Of a stretch of 64,000 nt of DNA, positions 57,403 through 64,000 are shown one piece after another. Both the position numbers and the translations under genes were made by a program. The stretch comes from JAPLZH01 sp964450345 (GTDB taxonomy: Bacteria; Patescibacteriota; Minisyncoccia; Phycocordibacterales; PALSA-1337): assembly GCA_964450345.1 (NCBI GenBank), contig CAYVEL010000001.1, positions 28,657 through 92,656 on the forward strand. Reading direction: 5' to 3'. Positions within the stretch are counted from its first letter, which is position 1; each line of letters starts with the position of its first letter. The notes under the pieces are model-generated. The model was not told the DNA's origin. It searched no databases and was given only the letters and a program-made list of their open reading frames with translations.

Positions 57403-58524
57403 TTATTTTGCAGATTTCTTAGTAGCCTTCTTCTCTTTCTTTGGCTCGTCAGTTTTTTCTACTTTATCCTCTTTAGAGTTTTCTGACTTTAGACCATCTA
57501 AGAATTCTAGAACTTTCTTATTTGTTAGTATCATTTCAGCATATATGTGTGTAGCGTCATGATCTGCGTCTTTGTACTGTTCTAGTAGATAATGTGCTAA
57601 ATCATGAACTTCTTTATCTTCAGGTCTAAGATTTTCTTTTCTAGCAATTTCATTCACTAGAACCTGTGTCTTAGCTCTCTTTTCTGCAGAATCTTTCCAC
57701 TCGTTCTTTAGATCTTCTAATGTTTTATTGATGCTCTTTAGGTAGTCTTCCATTTTCATCCCAGAATTTTGTACATCAGATTCCATCTGACCAACCATTC
57801 TATTGAGTTCGCTATCAATCATTAGTTTAGGGATTTTTGCCTTAGACTCTTTATTTATTTCCTCTAGTATTTCAAGTCTTAGTTTTTCTCTTTCTGTATC
57901 CGCCTTGTCCTTCTTTAAGCCTTCTTTTACACGGTTTTTTAAATCTTCTACAGTGGCGAAGTTTCCTAATTTCTTTAGAAATTCCTCATTTAATTCTGGT
58001 ACTTTAGGAGTCTTTCCATCTGCTTCTAGACCAGCATGCATATTTCTTATATGCATTAATGCCTCATCAACTTCTTTTTCAGCAATCTCTAAATCTTTTA
58101 GAGGTTTTTCTAGTATCTTAACTGCGATCTTTTTGTAATCAGGAAGTTCTACTTTTGGATATACTGAAGATGTAATAGTAAATTCGAAATCGTTCTCAAG
58201 AGCTAATTTCTTTATTTTGATTTCTGGTTTTCCGATTGGATCTAGTTTATTTTCTATAATTATCTTTGAGTAAACATTAGAAATTATTATTTCAGCAGTT
58301 TCCTGAAGTATTCCAAATTCACCTATTTTCTGAGCGATAATTTTTTCTGGAACCTGTCCTTTTCTAAAACCAGGAAGTTCTGCGTGTTTCTGTAGATCTC
58401 TTACAGCTTCAACTCTGTATTCCGCTAGGTATTCCTTATCAATTACACAATTTATCTCAATTTCTGAGCCCTCTAGCTCTTTAATATCAATATTCTTAAT
58501 CTTTATCTCTTTATTTTTAGACAT
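57403..58524 (-). CDS. tig: trigger factor lacking the PPIase domain
   Basis: Ribosome-tethered chaperone. The N-terminal ribosome-binding domain carries HAELPGFRKGQVPEKII (family GFRxGKxP signature, residues ~47-63). The C-terminal chaperone arms follow (PELNEEFLKKLG, LRLEILEEINKESKAKIPKLMIDSELNRM). The FKBP-type PPIase domain normally between them is missing: ALMHIRNMHAG connects almost directly to PELNEEF, giving 373 aa instead of ~430. A Lys/Glu tail (KEKKATKKSAK) ends the protein. Confidence 0.93.
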   Translation of the reverse strand: MSKNKEIKIKNIDIKELEGSEIEINCVIDKEYLAEYRVEAVRDLQKHAELPGFRKGQVPEKIIAQKIGEFGILQETAEIIISNVYSKIIIENKLDPIGKPEIKIKKLALENDFEFTITSSVYPKVELPDYKKIAVKILEKPLKDLEIAEKEVDEALMHIRNMHAGLEADGKTPKVPELNEEFLKKLGNFATVEDLKNRVKEGLKKDKADTEREKLRLEILEEINKESKAKIPKLMIDSELNRMVGQMESDVQNSGMKMEDYLKSINKTLEDLKNEWKDSAEKRAKTQVLVNEIARKENLRPEDKEVHDLAHYLLEQYKDADHDATHIYAEMILTNKKVLEFLDGLKSENSKEDKVEKTDEPKKEKKATKKSAK

Positions 58525-58557
58525 AGTTAGTAAAGTCTATATATTTTAGGAGTAAAA

Positions 58558-58590
58558 AGCAAGAAATCCGCTTTTGGCGGATTTCTTGCT
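58558..58590. terminator. intrinsic hairpin between tig and upstream small gene
   Basis: Hairpin AGCAAGAAATCCGC/GCGGATTTCTTGCT downstream of the 80-aa gene on the minus strand. Confidence 0.85.
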
Positions 58591-58609
58591 AAAAATTATT
58601 TTATTTTAA

Positions 58610-58852
58610 TTATTTAATATTCTGGACATCAGAGCTTATATCATCGAAATTAAGATCATCGATGATTTGCTGATCGTCTGATACTTTAGCTGTATCATTT
58701 CTTGGGGCTACAGAACTAGTCGGTGTCTCTACTGGGGGAGCTACTTTTGAAGCTTCTTTAGTACTCCAAACATAGAAGGCACCAAGTATTAGTAATACTA
58801 CTATAACTATTATAGCGATTACTGGTCCGATTGAAGGTTTTTCTATTGGCAT
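58610..58852 (-). CDS. small membrane-anchored protein, 80 aa
   Basis: MPIEKPSIGP then one TM helix (residues ~11-30, VIAIIVIVVLLILGAFYVWS), a short Pro/Thr/Ser linker (VAPPVETPTSSVAPR) and an acidic end (DDQQIIDDLNFDDISSDVQ). No family recognised. It is 24 bases downstream of the coiled-coil gene, so the two probably form an operon ended by the hairpin at 58558. Confidence 0.68.
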   Translation of the reverse strand: MPIEKPSIGPVIAIIVIVVLLILGAFYVWSTKEASKVAPPVETPTSSVAPRNDTAKVSDDQQIIDDLNFDDISSDVQNIK

Positions 58853-58876
58853 GTTTTTAATAATTATTCTAACTTA

Positions 58877-59731
58877 TTAATTTGTTGAAGTTGCTGTCTC
58901 TGGTGTTGAGGAGGTAGTTGTAGCTTCTGGTGATTTCTTTTCTGGGGCTACTGACTGTCTTATTTCATTTAATGCTCTTATAAGTAGCGTCTTTGACTCA
59001 TTATTCAGTTTTACTATATCCTGAGCAGATTTTCTTACTGCTACTATCTGAGCTGAAGTTGAACTTGCGTTTATTGTTCCCGCATTAGTTTTTAATGTTT
59101 CAAGCAAGCTCTTTGATTTAGTTATGTTTGTATTTGCTTGTGAAATTAATGATTTAGCAGAATCTATTTTTTCTTTAGAGATTGTAGATGTTGCTGGGAG
59201 GTTATTTATTTTATCGTTTATTCTTATATATGCACTATCCAGTGTGATTATTTGGTTTTCTACGATTGAGACGATGTTTCCAAGTCTGTTTTCTCTACTC
59301 ATCTTTATGTCACTTCTTAACTCCTTAACCTTATCTTTAGTCTCTTCTCTTAGTTCCTTAACCTGTGAGATCATTTCTGCTCTCATGGTCTTAAACTGTT
59401 CTTTAGACATTGTGGTTGAGGCTTTTAATAGCTTTACCTGATCCTTAATATCCCTTCTGAATACTGTTGTTGAAGCTTTCATATCTTTTATTTCGACACG
59501 ATTCTTCATTATTTCGTTTCTGATATTTTTATTTTCATCCCTCATCTCTTTTCTTATCGAAGAAGATGCAAATGAATCTTTTTTAATATCTTTTATTTCT
59601 TGTCTGAGTTCTCTTCTAAATGGATTAGTTTTAGTGCTTGTTCCTGTATTGTCGTCTGATCCGTCTTTTGCATAAGCTATCGCTGATATGCTGAGCGACA
59701 GAATCATCATTAATGTTAATAATTTTTTCAT
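58877..59731 (-). CDS. secreted coiled-coil protein, 284 aa
   Basis: Signal peptide (residues 1-21, ending AYAK). The mature part is almost entirely charged helix: RRELRQEIKDIKKDSFASSS, EMRDENKNIRNEIMKNRVEI, MISQVKELREETKDKVKELR, repeated K/R-E-x-K/R patterns consistent with long coiled coil, interrupted by short AS-TT linkers. The tail is Ser/Thr/Pro-rich (SPEATTTSSTPETATSTN). No family recognised; an extracellular structural or wall-associated role is plausible. Confidence 0.7.
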   Translation of the reverse strand: MKKLLTLMMILSLSISAIAYAKDGSDDNTGTSTKTNPFRRELRQEIKDIKKDSFASSSIRKEMRDENKNIRNEIMKNRVEIKDMKASTTVFRRDIKDQVKLLKASTTMSKEQFKTMRAEMISQVKELREETKDKVKELRSDIKMSRENRLGNIVSIVENQIITLDSAYIRINDKINNLPATSTISKEKIDSAKSLISQANTNITKSKSLLETLKTNAGTINASSTSAQIVAVRKSAQDIVKLNNESKTLLIRALNEIRQSVAPEKKSPEATTTSSTPETATSTN

Positions 59732-59801
59732 AATTTTTTATTTAAATAATAATTAAACTAAACATGTATTGTGCGAGGCACACTACATCTATAATACAAT
59801 T

Positions 59802-59841
59802 ATACACAAAAGAACTTTCATTCGAAAGTTCTTTTGTGTAT
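59802..59841. terminator. intrinsic terminator downstream of nusA
   Basis: Hairpin ATACACAAAAGAACTTTC/GAAAGTTCTTTTGTGTAT followed by a T-run; terminates nusA on the minus strand. Confidence 0.88.
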
Positions 59842-59867
59842 TTTTATATTATTTTTTTATCTAAAAT

Positions 59868-61118
59868 TTATTTTTCTTCAATAACCTCAGAATCCTGGCC
59901 GTCTTTAGGGTTTGCGACAGCTTCCTCGTCGTTACCGCTTATTAGTGTTTCATAACCATCATCGTCAGATAAAGATTTTGTTTCATCAGAATCAGCGACT
60001 TCTTTTCCTGTTCCGCTTGAAATAATATCTATTTTCCAACCAGTTAATTTAGCAGCTAGACGTACGTTTTGACCGCCTTTACCTATTGCAAGAGACTGCT
60101 GGTCTTCGTTTACTGTTACTTCTGCTCTATTTTCTTCGCTAACTGTCTTTATGTTTAGAATTCTAGCAGGAGATAATGCTTCCTCTATAAATTTCTCTGG
60201 ATTTTCATTCCATTCTATAATATCAATCTTTTCGCCACCTAATTCGCTTGTTACCGTAGAAACTCTTACTCCTCTTTGTCCAACAAGTGAACCAATAGGA
60301 TCAATGTGCGAATCCTTAGAAAATACTGCAACCTTTGATCTTGATCCAGCTTCACGGGCTACTGCCTTAATTTCTACTGTACCCTGAGCAATTTCAGGAG
60401 ATTCAATTTCAAATAGCTTTTCTAATAGCTTTGGATGTGATCTTGAAAGCTTTAAAACAACGCCTTTTGGTGATTCTTCTACATTTACTAGGTAAGCTCT
60501 GATTCTTTCACCTTGCTTGAATCTCTCTCCAGGAATCTGCTCTTCGTAAGGTATAACACCAATAGCTCTTCCCATATCTACGAATATAGTACCTCTTTCT
60601 ACTCTCTGTACTGTTCCGTTTACTATACTATTTTCCTTTTTACCAAATTCTCCCATTACCGAAACTTTTTCAGCTTCTCTAATTTTCTGAATTATTACCT
60701 GTTTTGCTGTCTGTGCTGCGATTCTTCCATAATCACCCTTTGATTCTAGAGGGAATATAATTTCGTCATCAACCTTAGCATCCTTTTTGATCTTTAGAGC
60801 GTCTTCTAAAAGCATATGATGCTCTGGATTAAATCTGATTTTGATGTCTTCTTCGTTTGTGTTGGTTAGATCTTCTTCTGCTTCTTCGTCTTCCATTAGA
60901 ACCTGAGATCTTTCGACTACGATTTTAACCTGATAAAACTCGGTTTTTCCTGTTTCTGAATCGAATGTAGCACGAACAATCTGGCCTTTCTTACCATATT
61001 CTTTCTTATAAGCTGTAGCTAAAGCAGAACTAATAGCCTCGAGAACTTTCTCACGAGGAACTCCACGTTCTTCTTCTAACTGTGCTAATACTGTGTTTAT
61101 TACTTTTAGATCAAACAT
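59868..61118 (-). CDS. nusA: transcription termination/antitermination factor NusA
   Basis: RNA polymerase elongation and pausing factor. The ATG at 61118 (MFDLKVINTVLAQLEEERGVPREKVLEAISSALATAYKKEYG) is the family-like start; 28 further upstream codons are open but lack homology-like sequence. N-terminal RNAP-binding domain (~1-125), S1 domain (NGTVQRVERGTIFVDMGRAIGVIPYEEQIP) and KH1/KH2 (HIDPIGSLVGQRGVRV; IGKGGQNVRLAAKLTGWKID) are present. The acidic tail ends at 416 aa. Confidence 0.95.
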   Translation of the reverse strand: MFDLKVINTVLAQLEEERGVPREKVLEAISSALATAYKKEYGKKGQIVRATFDSETGKTEFYQVKIVVERSQVLMEDEEAEEDLTNTNEEDIKIRFNPEHHMLLEDALKIKKDAKVDDEIIFPLESKGDYGRIAAQTAKQVIIQKIREAEKVSVMGEFGKKENSIVNGTVQRVERGTIFVDMGRAIGVIPYEEQIPGERFKQGERIRAYLVNVEESPKGVVLKLSRSHPKLLEKLFEIESPEIAQGTVEIKAVAREAGSRSKVAVFSKDSHIDPIGSLVGQRGVRVSTVTSELGGEKIDIIEWNENPEKFIEEALSPARILNIKTVSEENRAEVTVNEDQQSLAIGKGGQNVRLAAKLTGWKIDIISSGTGKEVADSDETKSLSDDDGYETLISGNDEEAVANPKDGQDSEVIEEK

Positions 61119-61251
61119 ATATTTAATTTTTTTAAAAAAAATAGCCCGCCGAAGCGAACCATCATCACAAAATATCTTACCATAAAATAAAATTGTTAAC
61201 AAGTGTACTGTAATTTATGGTTTTTTTGTTTTATAATTATCATTAAATAAT

Positions 61252-61542
61252 ATGTCTATTAATAATAGGAATCAATTAAGTTCTAAACACACCAATCTCT
61301 TAAAGTTAATATTTTTAGCAGTGTTAACTTTTTTGATTATTCTCACGGTTTTGTATATACAAATAAGTTTCAGTAATGATGCAAATATTAATACTGTAAA
61401 TCTAAATAAAGGAGTCCGTTTAAATAAGACTGCAGCAATGGCTGAATTGAAAGATTCGATTAAAAATTCAGAACCAGTAACTGATTCTCAGAAAAATGAA
61501 GCATTAGAAATTTTAAGAAAATCAATAATTAACACTAAATAA
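61252..61542 (+). CDS. small membrane protein, 96 aa
   Basis: A basic/polar N-terminus (MSINNRNQLSSKHTN), one TM helix (residues ~17-39, LLKLIFLAVLTFLIILTVLYI) and a ~55-residue polar exterior with repeated KDSIKNSE/RKSIINTK pattern. No family recognised. Divergent from nusA and 23 bases upstream of the next gene, with which it is probably co-transcribed as the start of a secreted-protein unit. Confidence 0.65.
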   Translation: MSINNRNQLSSKHTNLLKLIFLAVLTFLIILTVLYIQISFSNDANINTVNLNKGVRLNKTAAMAELKDSIKNSEPVTDSQKNEALEILRKSIINTK

Positions 61543-61565
61543 TAGTAATTTAATATCTAAAATAT

Positions 61566-62375
61566 ATGAGTAAAACTTTTTCACAATACGTTAAATTGTT
61601 AGCACTGAGTTTATTAGCAGTGCTAGGTGTCGGTTATGTTGTAGCTTGGGTAGGGCCTTCAAGTGTAGCTCCAAATGGTAATGTTGATGCACCTATTAAT
61701 GTTGGTGGAGGAACAGTTGGAAACACATATATACAGACAAAGACTGGAATATTGAATCTTTTGCACTTAATAACATCAGATCTGACCGTCACTAATTCTG
61801 ACGGAAGTACCAGTGGTATAGCAAGTGGTTCAGTATTAATGGCAGACGGTGACAATACTGGAAAGACCAAGTGGGGTAGCATAGTTCCAGGAGAAGGAAT
61901 GTATTTTAGTTTCACTAGTAATCTTCCTCTAATAACAAGTTCTTACTGGTTTAGTTCTACCGTTCATAATAATACTGGTGGAACAGCTTGGGATAATAAT
62001 GATTATAAGCCAGTGCCAGGTAGAGCACCAAATCTAAACACAGCCACTCCTAATGCTACAACCGCATATCAAAGTATTGATACTAAGCCTTTTACGAATG
62101 GAAAGGTAGCAAAGGTTTTATTGGTTAAAGTTCATTGTGTAGAGGCTTGGGTTTATATTTACAATTCAAACTTAATTTTGCCGTCTGAATATGCAAGTAA
62201 CTTTTCTAGTAAGCAGTATAATCCTAATATAGTTTGTTACGCTACAGACAATCGTTCGGTTGTTCAGGATGCTGTAGTCTATCCAGATTCAAATGGTTTT
62301 ATTAAATGGCAATTAAACGATATTGATACACCAACCTACTACACAGCTATCTATCTAGCTGGATATGCTTATTAA
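61566..62375 (+). CDS. secreted protein with a Parcubacteria-type GPSxxPPNGN-like N-terminus
   Basis: 269 aa. An N-terminal hydrophobic segment (LLALSLLAVLGVGYVVAWVGPSS, residues ~11-33) is followed by VAPNGNVDAPINVGGGT, a motif I associate with secreted Parcubacteria proteins. The rest is Gly/Ser/Thr/Asn-rich and beta-like (SYWFSSTVHNNTGGTAWDNND) with two cysteines (KVHCVEAW, NIVCYATD). The short hydrophobic N-terminus recalls pseudopilins, but no clear prepilin peptidase site is visible. Function unknown. It is followed after eight bases by the propeller gene. Confidence 0.65.
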   Translation: MSKTFSQYVKLLALSLLAVLGVGYVVAWVGPSSVAPNGNVDAPINVGGGTVGNTYIQTKTGILNLLHLITSDLTVTNSDGSTSGIASGSVLMADGDNTGKTKWGSIVPGEGMYFSFTSNLPLITSSYWFSSTVHNNTGGTAWDNNDYKPVPGRAPNLNTATPNATTAYQSIDTKPFTNGKVAKVLLVKVHCVEAWVYIYNSNLILPSEYASNFSSKQYNPNIVCYATDNRSVVQDAVVYPDSNGFIKWQLNDIDTPTYYTAIYLAGYAY

Positions 62376-62383
62376 AAGCTAAA

Positions 62384-64000
62384 ATGATTTCTCAAAAAAA
62401 AGATAGATATTATTTAGGTTTAATATTATTAGTAATAATATCTCTAGTATCAGTAGTTTCTAGTGGTGATATAAAAGCACAGTCGCCTTCTTCCTCAGAT
62501 CTAAAAGGATGGCTTTGGTCATCTAATATTGGTTGGGTTAGTTTGAATTCTACTGATAGTGGGGCAGGCGGTGCAAATTACTCTGTTAAATTTTCTTCTA
62601 CTACAGGAGTATTGAGTGGTTACGCATGGTCTGATGCTATTGGTTGGATTAGTTTTAATAATTCTATTAATGGGGCTTGTCCTTTGCAGGCAGAAGATGG
62701 TGGAGATTGTTCTCCTAGGGTTGATGTTAATACTGGTGCAGTTAAGGGGTGGGTAAGATCAATATCAGGTTGTCAGTATGACTTGTGGAATGGTCTTCAG
62801 TGTACAGGTGGTGGTCCTGGAAACGCTAATGGAGTATCGAGTGTTATTGGCGGGACTTTAAGTATAAGTACAACAACAGTTGTGGGAACGTCATCTGTCT
62901 GGACACAAAGAACATCTGGTTCAGATGGTCTTTGGAATTTAATAGCAGTATCTTCTGATGGTAGAAAAGTAATTGCTACAAATCAGGGTTATATTTATAC
63001 ATCTTCCGATTATGGTGTTACTTTTACTAAAAATACTAATCTAAGTGGAAAATATTGGTCTGGGGTAACTTCTTCAGCAGATGGAACTAAATTAGTTTTA
63101 GCAGTAGCTGGCGGTTACATCTACACCTCAACAGATTCCGGTGCAACTTGGACAGCTAGAACATCTGCTGGGTCTAGAAATTGGTCTAGCGTAGCGTCTT
63201 CAGCAGATGGAACTAAGTTGGTAGCTACTGTTGGAAGTTCATACGGAGGTATTAGTGGTTATATCTATACCTCAACAGACTCTGGTGCAACATGGACAGC
63301 GCAGACTTCGGCTGGTTCTAGAAACTGGATCGAAGCGGCTTCTTCAGCAGATGGAACTAAATTAGCAGTAGTTGATGTTAGCAGTGGTTTAACTAATGGT
63401 TACATTTATACTTCAACAGACTCTGGCGCAACTTGGACAGCTAGAACATCTGCTGGGTCTAGAGGGTGGTTGCACATAGCCTCTTCGGCGGACGGTACTA
63501 AATTAGTGGCAGTAGATGGTACTTTTAAAGGTAACTATAATACTATGACTAATGGTTATATCTATACCTCAACAGACTCTGGTGCAACATGGACAGCCAG
63601 AACATCTGCTGGGTCTAGAAGTTGGGGACACATAGCCTCTTCTGCTGATGGCGTTAGATTAGTTGCTGTAGATAATTCTTTTTTAAGCGATAGTAATGGT
63701 TATATTTATGTTTCTTTTGATTCCGGTGCAACATGGGTAGCACAGACTTCGGCTGTTAAAAGAAACTGGACTTCAGCAGCTTCTTCCGCTGATGGTTCAA
63801 GATTATTTGCTGGAGTTGGTACGTCTAATTTATATAGTGATTTATATAGTAATAATTATGTATCAAATTTCGGACAGCTTTATTCTGGTGTGTTTACTGT
63901 ATCTACGGCAACATCATCAACTGGAAGTACTTCACTAAGTACTGTTAACTCCGGCTGGGACGGCTGGATCCACCTCTCTGGTACCAACCACACATCACCA
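62384..64000 (+). CDS. secreted BNR/Asp-box beta-propeller protein (3' truncated by window edge)
   Basis: Open to the right edge (539 codons read). Signal peptide MISQKKDRYYLGLILLVIIS.. ending near IKAQ. Two GW motifs follow (LKGWLWSSNIGWVSLNS, GYAWSDAIGWISFNN), common in Parcubacteria surface proteins. From ~62985 there are six tandem ~45-52-residue repeats of the form GYIYTSTDSGATWTARTSAG then SSADGTKLVAV, with S-T-D-S-G-A-T-W Asp-boxes, starting near 62987, 63111, 63256, 63396, 63552 and 63696. It resembles Ycf48/sialidase-type propellers. Probably an adhesin or glycan-binding surface protein. Confidence 0.85.
   Translation, partial: MISQKKDRYYLGLILLVIISLVSVVSSGDIKAQSPSSSDLKGWLWSSNIGWVSLNSTDSGAGGANYSVKFSSTTGVLSGYAWSDAIGWISFNNSINGACPLQAEDGGDCSPRVDVNTGAVKGWVRSISGCQYDLWNGLQCTGGGPGNANGVSSVIGGTLSISTTTVVGTSSVWTQRTSGSDGLWNLIAVSSDGRKVIATNQGYIYTSSDYGVTFTKNTNLSGKYWSGVTSSADGTKLVLAVAGGYIYTSTDSGATWTARTSAGSRNWSSVASSADGTKLVATVGSSYGGISGYIYTSTDSGATWTAQTSAGSRNWIEAASSADGTKLAVVDVSSGLTNGYIYTSTDSGATWTARTSAGSRGWLHIASSADGTKLVAVDGTFKGNYNTMTNGYIYTSTDSGATWTARTSAGSRSWGHIASSADGVRLVAVDNSFLSDSNGYIYVSFDSGATWVAQTSAVKRNWTSAASSADGSRLFAGVGTSNLYSDLYSNNYVSNFGQLYSGVFTVSTATSSTGSTSLSTVNSGWDGWIHLSGTNHTSP
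62985..63790 (+). repeat. tandem ~140-155-base coding repeats (Asp-box units)
   Basis: Six in-frame repeats, the central ones nearly identical at the DNA level over their Asp-box core (for example TCAACAGACTCTGGTGCAAC near 63273, 63418 and 63571). Not a CRISPR array: units are coding and spacers conserved. Confidence 0.85.

Noticed and set aside
61119..61202. Extension of nusA 28 codons upstream
   Set aside because: Not NusA-like; the standard N-terminus begins at 61118.
62985..63790. Possible CRISPR array
   Set aside because: Repeat units are ~145 bases, in frame and coding for Asp-box blades, with conserved interiors instead of unique spacers.

Overview
The window is a dense, AT-rich bacterial chromosome segment that looks like a Patescibacteria (Candidate Phyla Radiation) genome, most likely of the Parcubacteria lineage. 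The evidence is the gene set: a one-membrane-type secretion cluster with a PrgI-family protein and a VirB4 ATPase split into two genes; short versions of familiar proteins (YebC without its inserted domain, trigger factor without its PPIase domain, Pol I without 3'-5' exonuclease residues); an RNHCP-family protein; many small membrane or secreted proteins of unknown function; and no amino-acid, nucleotide or lipid biosynthesis genes in 64 kb. No rRNA gene is present, so the exact lineage cannot be fixed here.

Layout. 1-16.9 kb: end of ruvA, two small GC-richer genes, a MurE-like ligase, a cell-wall amidase, fpg/mutM, a SpoU methyltransferase, tRNA-Lys, holA, gpmA, polA, tsaE, a GC-rich lipoprotein gene, a PilB/GspE ATPase, a candidate structured RNA, ruvB-yebC-ruvC, a small acidic protein and tyrS. 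16.9-23.8 kb: a class A penicillin-binding protein, a DciA-like small gene coupled to dnaN, dnaA, and the rpmH-rnpA-yidC block. DnaA boxes on both sides of dnaA mark a probable oriC. 23.8-35.8 kb: an eleven-gene minus-strand cluster resembling a reduced type IV secretion machine. 35.8-47.3 kb: rsmA, a UvrD/PcrA helicase, a LysM-M23 peptidase, yifB, a DksA-like protein, pnp with a structured leader, an NYN-domain protein and rpsO. 47.4-53.7 kb: a Xer recombinase, xthA, a probable 390-nt non-coding RNA, cca, four tRNA genes, yraN, a two-TM protein and an RNHCP protein. 53.8-64 kb: HU, rny, clpP, rsmE, tig, secreted or membrane unknowns, nusA, and a secreted beta-propeller gene that runs off the right edge.

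The genes form several coherent groups. RuvA, RuvB and RuvC rebuild Holliday-junction processing. DnaA, DnaN, HolA and Pol I cover initiation and synthesis. PNPase, RNase Y and NusA cover RNA decay and elongation. The amidase, PBP, MurE-like ligase and M23 peptidase cover peptidoglycan synthesis and remodelling. The type IV-like cluster, PilB ATPase and secreted repeat proteins are the likely surface and host-contact equipment.

The most notable signal not explained by ordinary annotation is a recurring promoter architecture. At least twelve genes have a -10 hexamer, often an extended TGn -10, ending exactly six bases before the start codon, which predicts leaderless mRNAs starting at the initiation codon. 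Other points of interest are two candidate structured RNAs, a pnp leader that buries its own Shine-Dalgarno sequence, a cluster of parS-like palindromes around cca, and an ORF that begins six bases after a tRNA gene.
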